DNA from: Confluentibacter citreus
GTDB lineage: Bacteria > Bacteroidota > Bacteroidia > Flavobacteriales > Flavobacteriaceae
Direction: 5' to 3'
DNA length: 64,000 nucleotides
NCBI RefSeq assembly: GCF_002807055.1
Contig: NZ_NIXN01000001.1
Location: 682,001 to 746,000, forward strand
A program made the position numbers and the translations under genes. The notes below the pieces were generated by a model that was not told the DNA's origin, searched no databases, and saw only the letters and a program-made list of their open reading frames with translations. Within the stretch, counting starts at the first letter, position 1, and every line of letters starts with the position of its first letter. Below, piece after piece: positions 7,312-16,388 of this stretch.

Positions 7312-10300
7312 GTGAGTAAAACCAATCTCTCGCAAACCTATTCACAGATTTTACAAGTACAAAATCTGCAAAAAGCCATTGCTCAAAATCAAAGTAGAAC
7401 ACATCTTAAAGGCCTTGTAGGATCTTCATTTTCATTTGTTTTGTCAAGTGTTTTTAAGTATGCCGACAAGCCTTTTTTACTAGTTTTTAATGATAAGGAA
7501 GAAGCGGCTTTTTATTTAAACGACCTTGAGCAGCTAATTAATACTAAAGATGTATTGTTTTATCCAGGAAGTTACAGAAGACCTTATCAAATTGAAGAAA
7601 CGGATAATGCCAATGTGTTGCTACGAGCTGAGGTTTTAAATCGTATTAATTCGCAAAAAAAACCAGCGATTATTGTGACATACCCTGATGCACTTTTTGA
7701 AAAAGTTGTTACCCGAAAAGAATTGGAACGTAATACCTTAAAAATTAGTGTCGGCGATAATTTGTCCATAGATTTTGTTAACGAAGTCTTGTTTGAATAT
7801 CAATTTAAACGTGTTGATTTTGTAACCGAACCGGGCGAATTTTCGGTTAGAGGTGGTATTGTAGATGTGTTTTCGTTTTCTAACGATGAACCTTACCGAA
7901 TTGAGTTTTTTGGAGATGAGGTGGATAGCATCAGAACTTTTGACGTGGAAACGCAACTATCCATTGAACAAATAAAAAAAATTAACATCATTCCAAACGT
8001 TGAGAATAAATTTTTGAATGAAGAGCGTGCCAGTTTCCTAAAATACATTGCTTCAAAAACAGTGCTTTGTTTTAAGAATATGGATTTGTTTTTTTCTAGA
8101 ATCGATGATTTTTATGGAAAGGCAGAAGCCGCTTTTAAAACACTTTTAACAGAGATTAAACATGCCAAACCAGAAGAATTGTTTTGTAATTCAGCATTAC
8201 TGAAAAGGCAACTTTTTGATTTTTCGATTATTGAGTTTGGGTCTTCTGCTGTGATGTTGGGCGCAGTCGAAACATCAAAAACAATCGAATTTAATACCTC
8301 TCCACAACCTTCATTCAACAAACAATTCAATTTATTAATTGAAGATTTAAACACCAATTACGATAAAGGGTTCACCAATTATATTGCCTGTGTAAGTGAG
8401 CAACAGGCCAAGCGTTTCCATGATATTTTTGATGATTCACATTTGGAAGTGAAACCCTATAAAACCATCACATTATCATTACACCAAGGTTTTGTGGATC
8501 ATGATAATAACATAGTTTGTTACACCGACCATCAAATTTTTGAACGTTACCACAAGTTTCATGTTAAAAATGGCTATGCTAAAAAGCAATCCATCACTTT
8601 AAAAGAACTCACTAATTTAGATATTGGCGACTATGTAACCCACATAGATCACGGTATCGGTCGTTTTGGTGGCTTACAAAAAATTGATGTGGAAGGAAAG
8701 CAGCAAGAAGCCATTAAATTGGTTTATGGGGAACGTGACGTATTGTATTTAAGCATTCATTCCCTTCATAAAATCACCAAGTTTAGCGGGAAGGATGGAA
8801 AACCTCCAAAAATTTATAAACTTGGTAGTAATGCTTGGAAAACCCTTAAAGAAAAAACAAAATCGAGGGTTAAACACATTGCGTTTAACCTGATTCAATT
8901 ATACGCCAAGCGGAAAACCGAAAAAGGCTATCAATACCATCCAGATAGTTACATGCAATTGGAGTTGGAATCTTCTTTTTTATATGAAGACACGCCCGAT
9001 CAAATAACAGCAACTGCTGATATTAAAGCTGATATGGAAAGCGAACGCCCGATGGACCGATTGGTGTGTGGCGATGTTGGTTTTGGTAAAACCGAAGTCG
9101 CTATTCGTGCCGCATTTAAAGCGGTAGATAATGGTAAGCAAGTCGCCGTTTTAGTGCCGACAACCATTTTGGCATACCAACATTCCAGAACGTTTTCTGA
9201 ACGTTTAAAGGATTTCCCGGTAACGGTAGATTATTTAAACCGATTTAGAACCACCAAAGAAAGACGGGACACCCTAGAAAATTTAGAAAATGGCAAAGTC
9301 GATATTATCATTGGCACACACCAGTTGGTTAATAAAGAGGTAAAGTTTAAAGATTTAGGACTTTTAATTGTCGATGAAGAACAAAAGTTTGGCGTGGCTG
9401 TTAAAGAAAAACTAAAAACGTTGAAAGAGAATGTTGATGTGTTAACTTTAACGGCTACCCCAATACCTAGAACGCTTCAATTTAGTTTAATGGCAGCAAG
9501 GGATTTATCGGTTATTACAACGCCGCCGCCAAACCGTTATCCTATTGAAAGCCATGTGATTCGGTTTAATGAAGAAACCATACGCGATGCCGTGAGTTAT
9601 GAAATTCAGCGTGGCGGACAAATATTTTTTATTCATAATCGCTTAGAAAATATCAAGGAAGTGGCTGGTATGATCCAACGTTTGGTGCCAGATGCTAAAA
9701 TTGGGATTGGCCACGGACAAATGGATGGTAAAAAATTGGAACAATTGATGCTGGCTTTTATGGATGGCGCGTTTGATGTTTTGGTAAGTACCACGATTGT
9801 TGAAAGCGGATTGGATGTACCGAATGCCAACACCATTTTTATAAATAATGCCAATAATTTTGGTCTGAGTGATTTGCACCAAATGCGAGGTAGGGTAGGA
9901 CGAAGTAATAAAAAAGCGTTTTGTTATTTTATTACCCCTGAATATTCGGCTATGACGGATGATGCTAGAAAACGTATCACGGCTTTGGAACAGTTTACGG
10001 AATTGGGTAGCGGATTTAATATTGCCATGAAAGATTTGGAAATTCGTGGTGCAGGCGATTTGCTAGGCGGTGAACAAAGCGGATTTATTAATGAAATTGG
10101 CTTTGAAACCTACCAAAAAATATTGAACGAAGCCATTGAGGAGCTTAAGGAAAATGAGTTTAAGGATTTATATGATGAGGACATTGACAATAAAGTTTAT
10201 GTAAAGGAAGTAACCATTGATTCTGATTTCGAGTTGTTATTTCCAGATAATTATGTGAATAATATTGCCGAACGTTTGAATTTATACACCCAATTAAACG

Positions 10301-10665
10301 ATTTAAAAACCGAAGAAGATTTACAAAAATTTGAAACCCAAATTATAGACCGTTTTGGGGAATTGCCAAAGCAGGTTCAAGATTTATTAAATAGCGTCCG
10401 CATCAAATGGATTGCTACCAAAGCAGGTTTTGAAAAAGTCATTATGAAACAAGGGAAATTCATTGGGTATTTTATAAACGACCAACAAAGTAGTTTCTAC
10501 CAAAGTCATAATTTCACAAAAGTGTTGCAATATGTTCAAGCTAATCCGAGAATGTGTCAGATGAAAGAGAAACAAACCCGGAACGGTTTAAGATTGTTAT
10601 TAACCTTTGAAAACATAAAAACAGTGAAACAAGCTTTAACGGTTTTAGAACCGATTGTGGCCTAG
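7312..10665 (+). CDS. mfd: Transcription-repair coupling factor Mfd
   Basis: A 1117-residue ATP-dependent translocase that removes RNA polymerase stalled at DNA damage and recruits the UvrABC excision system. Visible parts in order are the UvrB-like N-terminal modules (to about residue 360), the RNA-polymerase-interacting domain (about 435-505, HIDHGIGRFGGLQKI), the helicase motor with Walker A GDVGFGKTE near residue 586 and DEEQ box near 684, the TRG-type region (TIVESGLDVPNANT, then MRGRVGR), and the TRCF C-terminal domain (about 960-1090). The start is GTG 7312, preceded by a well-placed -7 box. Length is normal. Confidence 0.98.
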   Translation: MSKTNLSQTYSQILQVQNLQKAIAQNQSRTHLKGLVGSSFSFVLSSVFKYADKPFLLVFNDKEEAAFYLNDLEQLINTKDVLFYPGSYRRPYQIEETDNANVLLRAEVLNRINSQKKPAIIVTYPDALFEKVVTRKELERNTLKISVGDNLSIDFVNEVLFEYQFKRVDFVTEPGEFSVRGGIVDVFSFSNDEPYRIEFFGDEVDSIRTFDVETQLSIEQIKKINIIPNVENKFLNEERASFLKYIASKTVLCFKNMDLFFSRIDDFYGKAEAAFKTLLTEIKHAKPEELFCNSALLKRQLFDFSIIEFGSSAVMLGAVETSKTIEFNTSPQPSFNKQFNLLIEDLNTNYDKGFTNYIACVSEQQAKRFHDIFDDSHLEVKPYKTITLSLHQGFVDHDNNIVCYTDHQIFERYHKFHVKNGYAKKQSITLKELTNLDIGDYVTHIDHGIGRFGGLQKIDVEGKQQEAIKLVYGERDVLYLSIHSLHKITKFSGKDGKPPKIYKLGSNAWKTLKEKTKSRVKHIAFNLIQLYAKRKTEKGYQYHPDSYMQLELESSFLYEDTPDQITATADIKADMESERPMDRLVCGDVGFGKTEVAIRAAFKAVDNGKQVAVLVPTTILAYQHSRTFSERLKDFPVTVDYLNRFRTTKERRDTLENLENGKVDIIIGTHQLVNKEVKFKDLGLLIVDEEQKFGVAVKEKLKTLKENVDVLTLTATPIPRTLQFSLMAARDLSVITTPPPNRYPIESHVIRFNEETIRDAVSYEIQRGGQIFFIHNRLENIKEVAGMIQRLVPDAKIGIGHGQMDGKKLEQLMLAFMDGAFDVLVSTTIVESGLDVPNANTIFINNANNFGLSDLHQMRGRVGRSNKKAFCYFITPEYSAMTDDARKRITALEQFTELGSGFNIAMKDLEIRGAGDLLGGEQSGFINEIGFETYQKILNEAIEELKENEFKDLYDEDIDNKVYVKEVTIDSDFELLFPDNYVNNIAERLNLYTQLNDLKTEEDLQKFETQIIDRFGELPKQVQDLLNSVRIKWIATKAGFEKVIMKQGKFIGYFINDQQSSFYQSHNFTKVLQYVQANPRMCQMKEKQTRNGLRLLLTFENIKTVKQALTVLEPIVA

Positions 10666-10698
10666 TTATTGAATCAATTTTTTAAAAAATAGTTATAA

Positions 10699-12027
10699 AT
10701 GAAACGTCTCATTTTTTTAATTGCCATCATTCCGAATATCTTTTTTGGTCAGCATACCATCAGGGGAACTTTTTCTCCGGCAGCAGATTTTAAAGCAGTA
10801 TTATTATACAAAATAACGCCTTCAAAATTGGAGTATATAGAGAATGCCATGCTGAAAGAGGATGGAAGTTTCGAATTGAAATTAGATTCCACAGCAACAA
10901 AAGGCATGTATAAATTGATTTACGCATTACCCGAAGACGAGCATTTTATTGATATCATCTACAATGGAAATGAGGATATTGAATTTACGTTCAATCTTAA
11001 TGACAATGTGGTTTACAAGTCATCTAAAGAAAATAAACTAATAACTTCTTACATGCACAGCATGGCCATGATACAACAAAGCATAAATAATTTTTATGCT
11101 CAAAAAAGTGAAGATTATAAAGTACTGGAGTCTATTTTTAAAACCCAACGAGAAACACAAACTAATTTTGAAGGCGCCGCTTTAGGGACTATTGCATTAC
11201 ATTTCATAGAGGCAAACAGATTCTACATTCCAGAAAAGCAAGAAGATGTTAAAACTTATATGAATAATTTGGAAACCCATTTTTTTGATTATGTGGATTT
11301 TAGTAATGAAGTGCTACAAAGTTCCAACTTTTTAAGAGAACGGATGTTTAATTATGTCTTTAGATCGTCGCATGAAGGTCTGGACGACGTTTCAAATTAC
11401 AAGAAGAACATTGATGTTTTTTATAAAGCCATGAACGAAGCGCCTTTAAACATTAAGAGCAATTTGCTTTTAGAATTATGGGAACGCATGGGAAAAGATG
11501 GGTTTGAAGAAGTTGCCAATTATATTGCAGATAGTTATTTAATTGATATAGCAAAACTTCAAAACAATAAGGATCTGGTCTATAAGTTGACTACTTTCAG
11601 AAATATTTCCATAGGACGTAAAGCGCCCGATTTTTCATTTGAAATTAAAGAAAACAACAAAAACACCATTAAAAAATTAAGTGAATTGCAAGGGGCCGAA
11701 AATTATATTATTGTATTTTGGAGTAGCACCTGCGCGCATTGTTTACATGAATTGCCGCAATTACACGATTTTATAAAAACCCAAGAAAAGGACAAACTAA
11801 AAGTAATAGCAATAGGATTGGAAGGTGAGGCCAATAATTGGAGTGATACCATTACTAAATTCCCAGATTTTATTAATGTATTTGGTGAAGGAAAGTGGGA
11901 GAATGTTATAGGGGATGACTATGGGGTTACTGCAACTCCAACTTATTTTATATTAAACAAAGACAAAGAAATTATAGCAAGACCAGATGATGTTGTTGCT
12001 TTAAAAGCGTTTTATCAGAAGGATTAG
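10699..12027 (+). CDS. TlpA-like thioredoxin-fold protein with N-terminal DUF4369-like region
   Basis: A 442-residue exported thiol-disulfide oxidoreductase, probably acting in the periplasm. A signal peptide ends near residue 18 (FFGQ). The first 100 residues look like the beta-rich N-terminal domain common in Bacteroidetes TlpA-like proteins. A helical middle is followed by a thioredoxin domain from about residue 310. The active-site motif is CAHC with Cys at 345 and 348, and the cis-proline loop TATPTYF is present, so the catalytic site looks intact. The partner is unknown. The stop overlaps the convergent yraN stop by 4 bp. Confidence 0.9.
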   Translation: MKRLIFLIAIIPNIFFGQHTIRGTFSPAADFKAVLLYKITPSKLEYIENAMLKEDGSFELKLDSTATKGMYKLIYALPEDEHFIDIIYNGNEDIEFTFNLNDNVVYKSSKENKLITSYMHSMAMIQQSINNFYAQKSEDYKVLESIFKTQRETQTNFEGAALGTIALHFIEANRFYIPEKQEDVKTYMNNLETHFFDYVDFSNEVLQSSNFLRERMFNYVFRSSHEGLDDVSNYKKNIDVFYKAMNEAPLNIKSNLLLELWERMGKDGFEEVANYIADSYLIDIAKLQNNKDLVYKLTTFRNISIGRKAPDFSFEIKENNKNTIKKLSELQGAENYIIVFWSSTCAHCLHELPQLHDFIKTQEKDKLKVIAIGLEGEANNWSDTITKFPDFINVFGEGKWENVIGDDYGVTATPTYFILNKDKEIIARPDDVVALKAFYQKD

Positions 12028-12383
12028 AAATGATAAAAAGCATTTTCTAAATGTTCTATTTTAAAGCCTTTGCCTTCTTTTATAATGGCAATAATATCAA
12101 ACCGTACTTCAACATCTAATTGGTTTGTAATCACATATTCATCTACAGCTTTGACTAACCGTTGAATTTGTTTGGGTTTTACAAAATCTTGCGGATTTCC
12201 AAAATCGATAGTAGAGCGTGTTTTTACCTCTGTAATAGCTAGTATATTATCTTTCAGGGCTATAATATCAACTTCAGCTTTATCAAAACGGTAGTTACGG
12301 TCTAAAATATCATAACCGTTTTTCAGTAGAAAATCTACAGCAAGTTGTTCTCCTTGCGTGCCTAATTGGTTGTGTTGAGCCAT
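12024..12383 (-). CDS. yraN: YraN/UPF0102 family endonuclease-like protein
   Basis: A 119-residue member of the UPF0102 family, which has a restriction-endonuclease-like fold. The expected acidic core is visible: E-x-D followed by ITEVKTR (the D...ExK pattern) about residues 38-56. Family members are small cytoplasmic proteins thought to act on nucleic acids; the exact role is unsettled. It is convergent with the TlpA-like gene with a 4-bp overlap. It lies 36 bp past the TonB-receptor stop on the same strand and may be read from that transcript. Confidence 0.92.
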   Translation of the reverse strand: MAQHNQLGTQGEQLAVDFLLKNGYDILDRNYRFDKAEVDIIALKDNILAITEVKTRSTIDFGNPQDFVKPKQIQRLVKAVDEYVITNQLDVEVRFDIIAIIKEGKGFKIEHLENAFYHF

Positions 12384-12419
12384 GATTAAATGTAGTAATT
12401 ATTTGGCAATTACAAACTG

Positions 12420-14672
12420 TCAATCAATTTTATATCGCAAACCAAAAAACAAACGCCGACCTTGATTGGGAGCAAAAACATAGCTTGGATCGAATGTTAA
12501 TGCGTAAGGATTTTCGTTTGTTGGTATGACTTGTCCGTTAGAATCAAATGCCACATTCTTATCAAATGGGTCGTGAGCTCTAGCAATTATAAAAGGGTTT
12601 CCTTTGTTGGGTGTCCAATTCAAAAGGTTTTTTATACCTGCATAGAATTCAAAATTATGCAATCCGTTATAAGTAAATTGGATGTTTTGAATGCTCCAAG
12701 TAGGTGAATATTCTTGTCGCGGGTCTAATGCACCAAGTAAAGGCAAACGCATCGGCCCATAGATATTTCCGGAGTAATCCACTACTATATTTGTTTTATA
12801 ATTTGTATAGCTGAGTGCCCACGTTCCTGAGAATTTTTCAGTTAGAATGGGTCTGGTTTTTATATTATTTTCCGTTTTTGAAACCTCCTGAAATGTGCCA
12901 CCTATTAAAGCTTTAAAATTGCTGTTAAACATGCTATCAAAATTAAAACTAAACCCTTTGGTGGTTGAAAACCCATCTAAATTATTATAGATAATTTGGT
13001 TCGGATTGGTGTCATAATCTGGTATAATGGCATTGTTGAAATAGGTGTACCAAGCAGAAGCATCAAAAGTAAATAGCATGCCATTTTCAAGGTACATCTT
13101 TTTTAGATAGTTGAAATTGATATTATAGGAGGTTTCTGGACGCAGGGTTTCAGTAATAATAACGTCCCTTGCGCCAGTTAAGGCAGCGTGTTCTTCAGTA
13201 AAAAGGTTTACGACTCTAAATCCCGTTCCAGCATTGACCCTTAAAATATCATCATCCGTTAATTTATAACTGTAGGCGATTCGAGGCGTTAAAATAGAAC
13301 CATGCCGATTGTCATAATCATATCGCATACCCAACAATAATTTTTGTTGCTCACTCAGTTTTATTTCATCTTGAACAAATACCGAAGGAATCGTTATAAC
13401 ATCTGCTGTTTGTGTTGCCGTGGTATTGTCGTTATAAAAATTATATCTGGCACCCATTCCAAATAACAAATCGTGACGATTTAAGGTTTTATCCCAAATA
13501 AACTGACCAAACCCAATACGTTGTTTTGCCAAATATAAAGTTGTTCCGTAAACGGAATTTTGATTGTGGTCTGAATACGAAAATTGAAACCGCACTTTTT
13601 CTTTTATAGGAAGCTCATAATTGCCAATAACTTCATAGCGTGTGGTATAAATGCTTTCGCCATAAACGCTATCACCGCCTCTAAAACTTTTGTTCCATTG
13701 CAGTTCGCCACCCCATCTGTCCTCATAAAAAAACCGACCAGCTAACGAAAGCTTATTGCCTTTCTTTTGTTTGAATTCCCATTTTTGAAATAAGGAAATA
13801 CGTTCTTGAAGCGTAACATCGGTAAAATTATCGTGGTTGTTATCAATGGGGTTGTTATAGTTAAAATAGTTTGTGCCCAATAATAGAGAACCATTTTGGC
13901 CGATTTTGGCTTTTAATCCAACATCCAAATTTAATTCGCCCCAAGAACTTGTAAAGCCATCTGTAAAAAATAAGGGCGCGTTTTCTGGTAATTTAGTGAT
14001 GATATTAATCAAGCCACCAACAGCTTCACTGCCATAAAGTGACGATGCAGGACCTTTAACAATCTCCACTTGCTCGATAAGTGAATTGGGAATACCACTT
14101 AATCCATAGACAGTTGATAAACCACTCACAATGGGCATTCCATCGATGAGAACAAGCGTATAAGGACCTTCTAAACCGTTTATGTGAATATCACCCGTGT
14201 TGCAAACATTGCAATTTATTTGAGGACGCACACCATTGACGTTTTGAAGTGCTTCAAAAATGTTTGGCGTCGGATTCTTTTTAAAGAAAGTTCCACTATA
14301 AACCTCCACAGGAATAGGCGTTTCCAATCGGCTGACGGCTTTCATCGTGCCTGTAATAACGACTTCGTTTAAAGATTCAGTTTCTTCTAAATTGAAGTTT
14401 ATTATTAAGTTTTTATTAGAAATTTCAATATTCTTTTTAACCGTTTTGTAACCTGTGAATGATGCGTAGATGGTGTAATTTCCGGGACTTATGTTGTTGA
14501 TTGCGTATTTGCCATCTTCATTTGTTGCGCTTCCCAACGTGGTGTTTGCCATATAAATATTGACGTAAGGCAACGATTGTCCGTTTGAAGTAACGCTACC
14601 TTCAACGGTAAATGTGTTTTGCGAATAAAGAATAAACACGTTAAAGAATAATAACCCAAAAAAACACCTCAT
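12420..14672 (-). CDS. TonB-dependent receptor with CxxC plug, probably metal-related
   Basis: A 750-residue outer-membrane active transporter. A signal peptide (about 1-18) is followed by a carboxypeptidase-regulatory-like beta domain (20-95), a short linker containing a plausible TonB contact (LNEVVITGT), the plug domain (about 105-225) and a 22-strand barrel ending in an aromatic residue pattern. Unusually, the plug holds a CNVC motif with Cys at 154 and 157, just before the conserved LVLIDGMPIVSG segment; this could bind a metal ion or form a redox switch. It is divergent from a DtxR-type regulator and a ZIP transporter across a perfect palindrome overlapping its promoter, so metal-dependent repression is likely. 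The substrate is not proven. Confidence 0.93.
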   Translation of the reverse strand: MRCFFGLLFFNVFILYSQNTFTVEGSVTSNGQSLPYVNIYMANTTLGSATNEDGKYAINNISPGNYTIYASFTGYKTVKKNIEISNKNLIINFNLEETESLNEVVITGTMKAVSRLETPIPVEVYSGTFFKKNPTPNIFEALQNVNGVRPQINCNVCNTGDIHINGLEGPYTLVLIDGMPIVSGLSTVYGLSGIPNSLIEQVEIVKGPASSLYGSEAVGGLINIITKLPENAPLFFTDGFTSSWGELNLDVGLKAKIGQNGSLLLGTNYFNYNNPIDNNHDNFTDVTLQERISLFQKWEFKQKKGNKLSLAGRFFYEDRWGGELQWNKSFRGGDSVYGESIYTTRYEVIGNYELPIKEKVRFQFSYSDHNQNSVYGTTLYLAKQRIGFGQFIWDKTLNRHDLLFGMGARYNFYNDNTTATQTADVITIPSVFVQDEIKLSEQQKLLLGMRYDYDNRHGSILTPRIAYSYKLTDDDILRVNAGTGFRVVNLFTEEHAALTGARDVIITETLRPETSYNINFNYLKKMYLENGMLFTFDASAWYTYFNNAIIPDYDTNPNQIIYNNLDGFSTTKGFSFNFDSMFNSNFKALIGGTFQEVSKTENNIKTRPILTEKFSGTWALSYTNYKTNIVVDYSGNIYGPMRLPLLGALDPRQEYSPTWSIQNIQFTYNGLHNFEFYAGIKNLLNWTPNKGNPFIIARAHDPFDKNVAFDSNGQVIPTNENPYALTFDPSYVFAPNQGRRLFFGLRYKID

Positions 14673-14691
14673 TTCTAAATAATAATTTTTA

Positions 14692-14699
14692 CAAATATA
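14692..14699 (-). promoter_or_regulatory. -7 promoter box (TATATTTG) of TonB receptor gene
   Basis: Exact TAnnTTTG match on the minus strand, 19 bp before the ATG at 14672. It overlaps the left edge of the large inverted repeat, so a bound regulator would block it. Confidence 0.65.
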
Positions 14700-14736
14700 A
14701 ATATATTTTTAGTCTTGTCTAAAAATATATTTATAT
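14695..14736. promoter_or_regulatory. Perfect inverted repeat, candidate DtxR/MntR-type operator
   Basis: Two perfect 18-bp arms (14695-14712 and 14719-14736) flank a 6-nt centre, TCTTGT. The core reads TTTTTAG-TCTTGT-CTAAAAA, which resembles the AT-rich interrupted palindromes bound by DtxR/MntR-family repressors. It overlaps the -7 box of the TonB receptor gene and the expected -33 region of the regulator gene, so one site could control both. Confidence 0.75.
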
Positions 14737-14754
14737 AAAAGTAAATATATTTTA

Positions 14755-14762
14755 TATCTTTG
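14755..14762 (+). promoter_or_regulatory. -7 promoter box (TATCTTTG) of regulator-ZIP operon
   Basis: Exact TAnnTTTG match, 17 bp before the ATG at 14780. The upstream -33 region falls at the right edge of the 14695-14736 palindrome. Confidence 0.65.
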
Positions 14763-14779
14763 TTTTTTAAAACGGACAC

Positions 14780-15439
14780 ATGGTAACACTCTCAGAAGAA
14801 AACTATTTAAAAGCGATTTACCATTTGGGAAAGCAAGGCAGCGTTGCTGTAAGCACGAATGCCATTGCGGAACAAATGGAAACCAAAGCCTCTTCGGTTA
14901 CTGATATGATTAAAAAATTAGCAGATAAAAACCTAGCCAATTATATAAAATACCAAGGTGTTAGTTTAACTAAAGAAGGCCGTTTAGCCGCCGCATCCGT
15001 TGTTAGAAAACACCGTCTTTGGGAAGTTTTATTGGTAGAAAAACTAAATTTTTCCTGGGATGAGGTGCATGAAGTGGCAGAGCAATTGGAGCATATAAAA
15101 TCTGAAAAACTGATTAACGAATTGGATGCCTTTTTAAATTATCCAGAAGAAGATCCACATGGTGACCCCATTCCCGATAAAGATGGGAATATTAAAAAAG
15201 TTGAAAAGATATTATTATCGCAAGTAAGCGAAAATCAATCTTGTATTTGTGTAGGTGTTAAAGATTCCTCAACCGATTTTTTAAAGTACTTAGATAAACA
15301 TCATATTTCATTGGGAACTTCAATAAAAATTATTTCCAAGGAAAAATTTGACGAATCCATGACCATTGACGTTAATAATACCCTTATCAATATTTCAAAA
15401 ACAGTTTCCAATAATATTTATGTAAAAAAAGCATCTTAG
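14780..15439 (+). CDS. DtxR/MntR-type metal-dependent repressor
   Basis: A 219-residue regulator. It has an N-terminal winged helix (about 1-65), a dimerisation/metal domain (66-140) and a C-terminal SH3/FeoA-like domain (about 150-217). Counting residues, DtxR metal ligands are matched by H78, E82, H97, E104 and H105, while the DtxR Cys102 position is E101 and the Met10 position is N8. Replacement of the Cys/Met pair by harder ligands resembles MntR more than an iron sensor; this is inference from alignment by eye. It is probably autoregulated through the palindrome upstream and is co-transcribed with the ZIP gene, which starts 1 bp after its stop. Confidence 0.93.
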   Translation: MVTLSEENYLKAIYHLGKQGSVAVSTNAIAEQMETKASSVTDMIKKLADKNLANYIKYQGVSLTKEGRLAAASVVRKHRLWEVLLVEKLNFSWDEVHEVAEQLEHIKSEKLINELDAFLNYPEEDPHGDPIPDKDGNIKKVEKILLSQVSENQSCICVGVKDSSTDFLKYLDKHHISLGTSIKIISKEKFDESMTIDVNNTLINISKTVSNNIYVKKAS

Positions 15440-15440
15440 T

Positions 15441-16262
15441 ATGGATAGTATTATTACTTATTTTGAGACTATAGACCCTATTTTAGGAGCCCTGTACGCA
15501 TCATTGTTCACATGGATTGTAACAGCTTTAGGAGCATCGCTGGTTTTTTTGATCAAAGGCATAAACAGGGCGTTTTTTGATGGCATGCTCGGTTTTACAG
15601 GCGGCGTTATGGTAGCGGCTAGTTTTTGGAGTTTATTGGCCCCTGGTATAGAAATGAGTCCAGGAGAAGGTTTTGTGAAAGTCATTCCTGCGGCTGTAGG
15701 TTTTGCTATGGGAGCTTTTTTTATTTTCGGATTGGATAAAGTGTTGCCTCATTTGCACATTAACTTTAAAGAAACCGAAAAAGAAGGTGTTAAAAGTCCG
15801 TGGCATAAAACGACGTTACTTGTTTTGGCAATTGCCCTTCATAATATTCCAGAAGGTTTAGCGGTTGGTGTTTTATTTGGAGGTGTTGCTGCGGGTATTC
15901 CAGAAGCAACTATTGGCGGAGCCGTTGCTTTGGCCATTGGTATTGGCATTCAAAATTTTCCAGAAGGTTTGGCGGTTTCCATGCCCTTACGCCGTCAAGG
16001 AGTGAGTAAATTTAAAAGTTTTTGGTACGGACAAATGTCGGCCATTGTTGAACCCATAGCAGCTGTTATTGGCGCCGTTGCTGTTACTTTTTTTATCCCT
16101 ATTTTGCCTTATGCCTTGGCGTTTGCTGCTGGCGCCATGATTTTTGTGGTTGTTGAAGAAGTGATTCCTGAAACGCAACGTGATAAATACACCGATGTTG
16201 CCACACTTGGTTTTATTGGGGGATTTATCATTATGATGACCTTGGATGTGGCATTGAGCTGA
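15441..16262 (+). CDS. ZIP family divalent metal transporter
   Basis: A 273-residue inner-membrane permease of the ZIP (ZupT/GufA-like) family, importing divalent metals such as Zn, Mn or Fe. Eight membrane segments can be traced. The two signature helices are intact: HNIPEGLAVGV (about residues 133-143) and QNFPEGLAVSMP (about 173-184), which supply the metal-binding residues. The His-rich loop seen in some members is short here. It is translationally close to the DtxR-type regulator (1-bp gap), so it is almost certainly in the same metal-responsive operon. Confidence 0.95.
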   Translation: MDSIITYFETIDPILGALYASLFTWIVTALGASLVFLIKGINRAFFDGMLGFTGGVMVAASFWSLLAPGIEMSPGEGFVKVIPAAVGFAMGAFFIFGLDKVLPHLHINFKETEKEGVKSPWHKTTLLVLAIALHNIPEGLAVGVLFGGVAAGIPEATIGGAVALAIGIGIQNFPEGLAVSMPLRRQGVSKFKSFWYGQMSAIVEPIAAVIGAVAVTFFIPILPYALAFAAGAMIFVVVEEVIPETQRDKYTDVATLGFIGGFIIMMTLDVALS

Positions 16263-16316
16263 TTTATTTCATTTTTACAACAAAAGTGGAGGGGGAAGAT
16301 TTTATAAATAGTATAG

Positions 16317-16388
16317 TGACTCCACCAAGATTCGAACTTGGATCTAAAGTTTAGGAAACTTTTGTTCTATCCCTTGAACTATGGAGCC
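16317..16388 (-). tRNA. tRNA-Arg (anticodon CCT)
   Basis: A 72-nt cloverleaf on the minus strand: acceptor GGCTCCA with TGGAGTC, D-arm GTTC/GAAC, anticodon stem AAAGT/ACTTT with loop TTCCTAA (anticodon CCT, reads AGG), a 4-nt variable region, and T-arm CCAAG-TTCGAAT-CTTGG. The discriminator base is A. CCA is not encoded. Confidence 0.93.
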
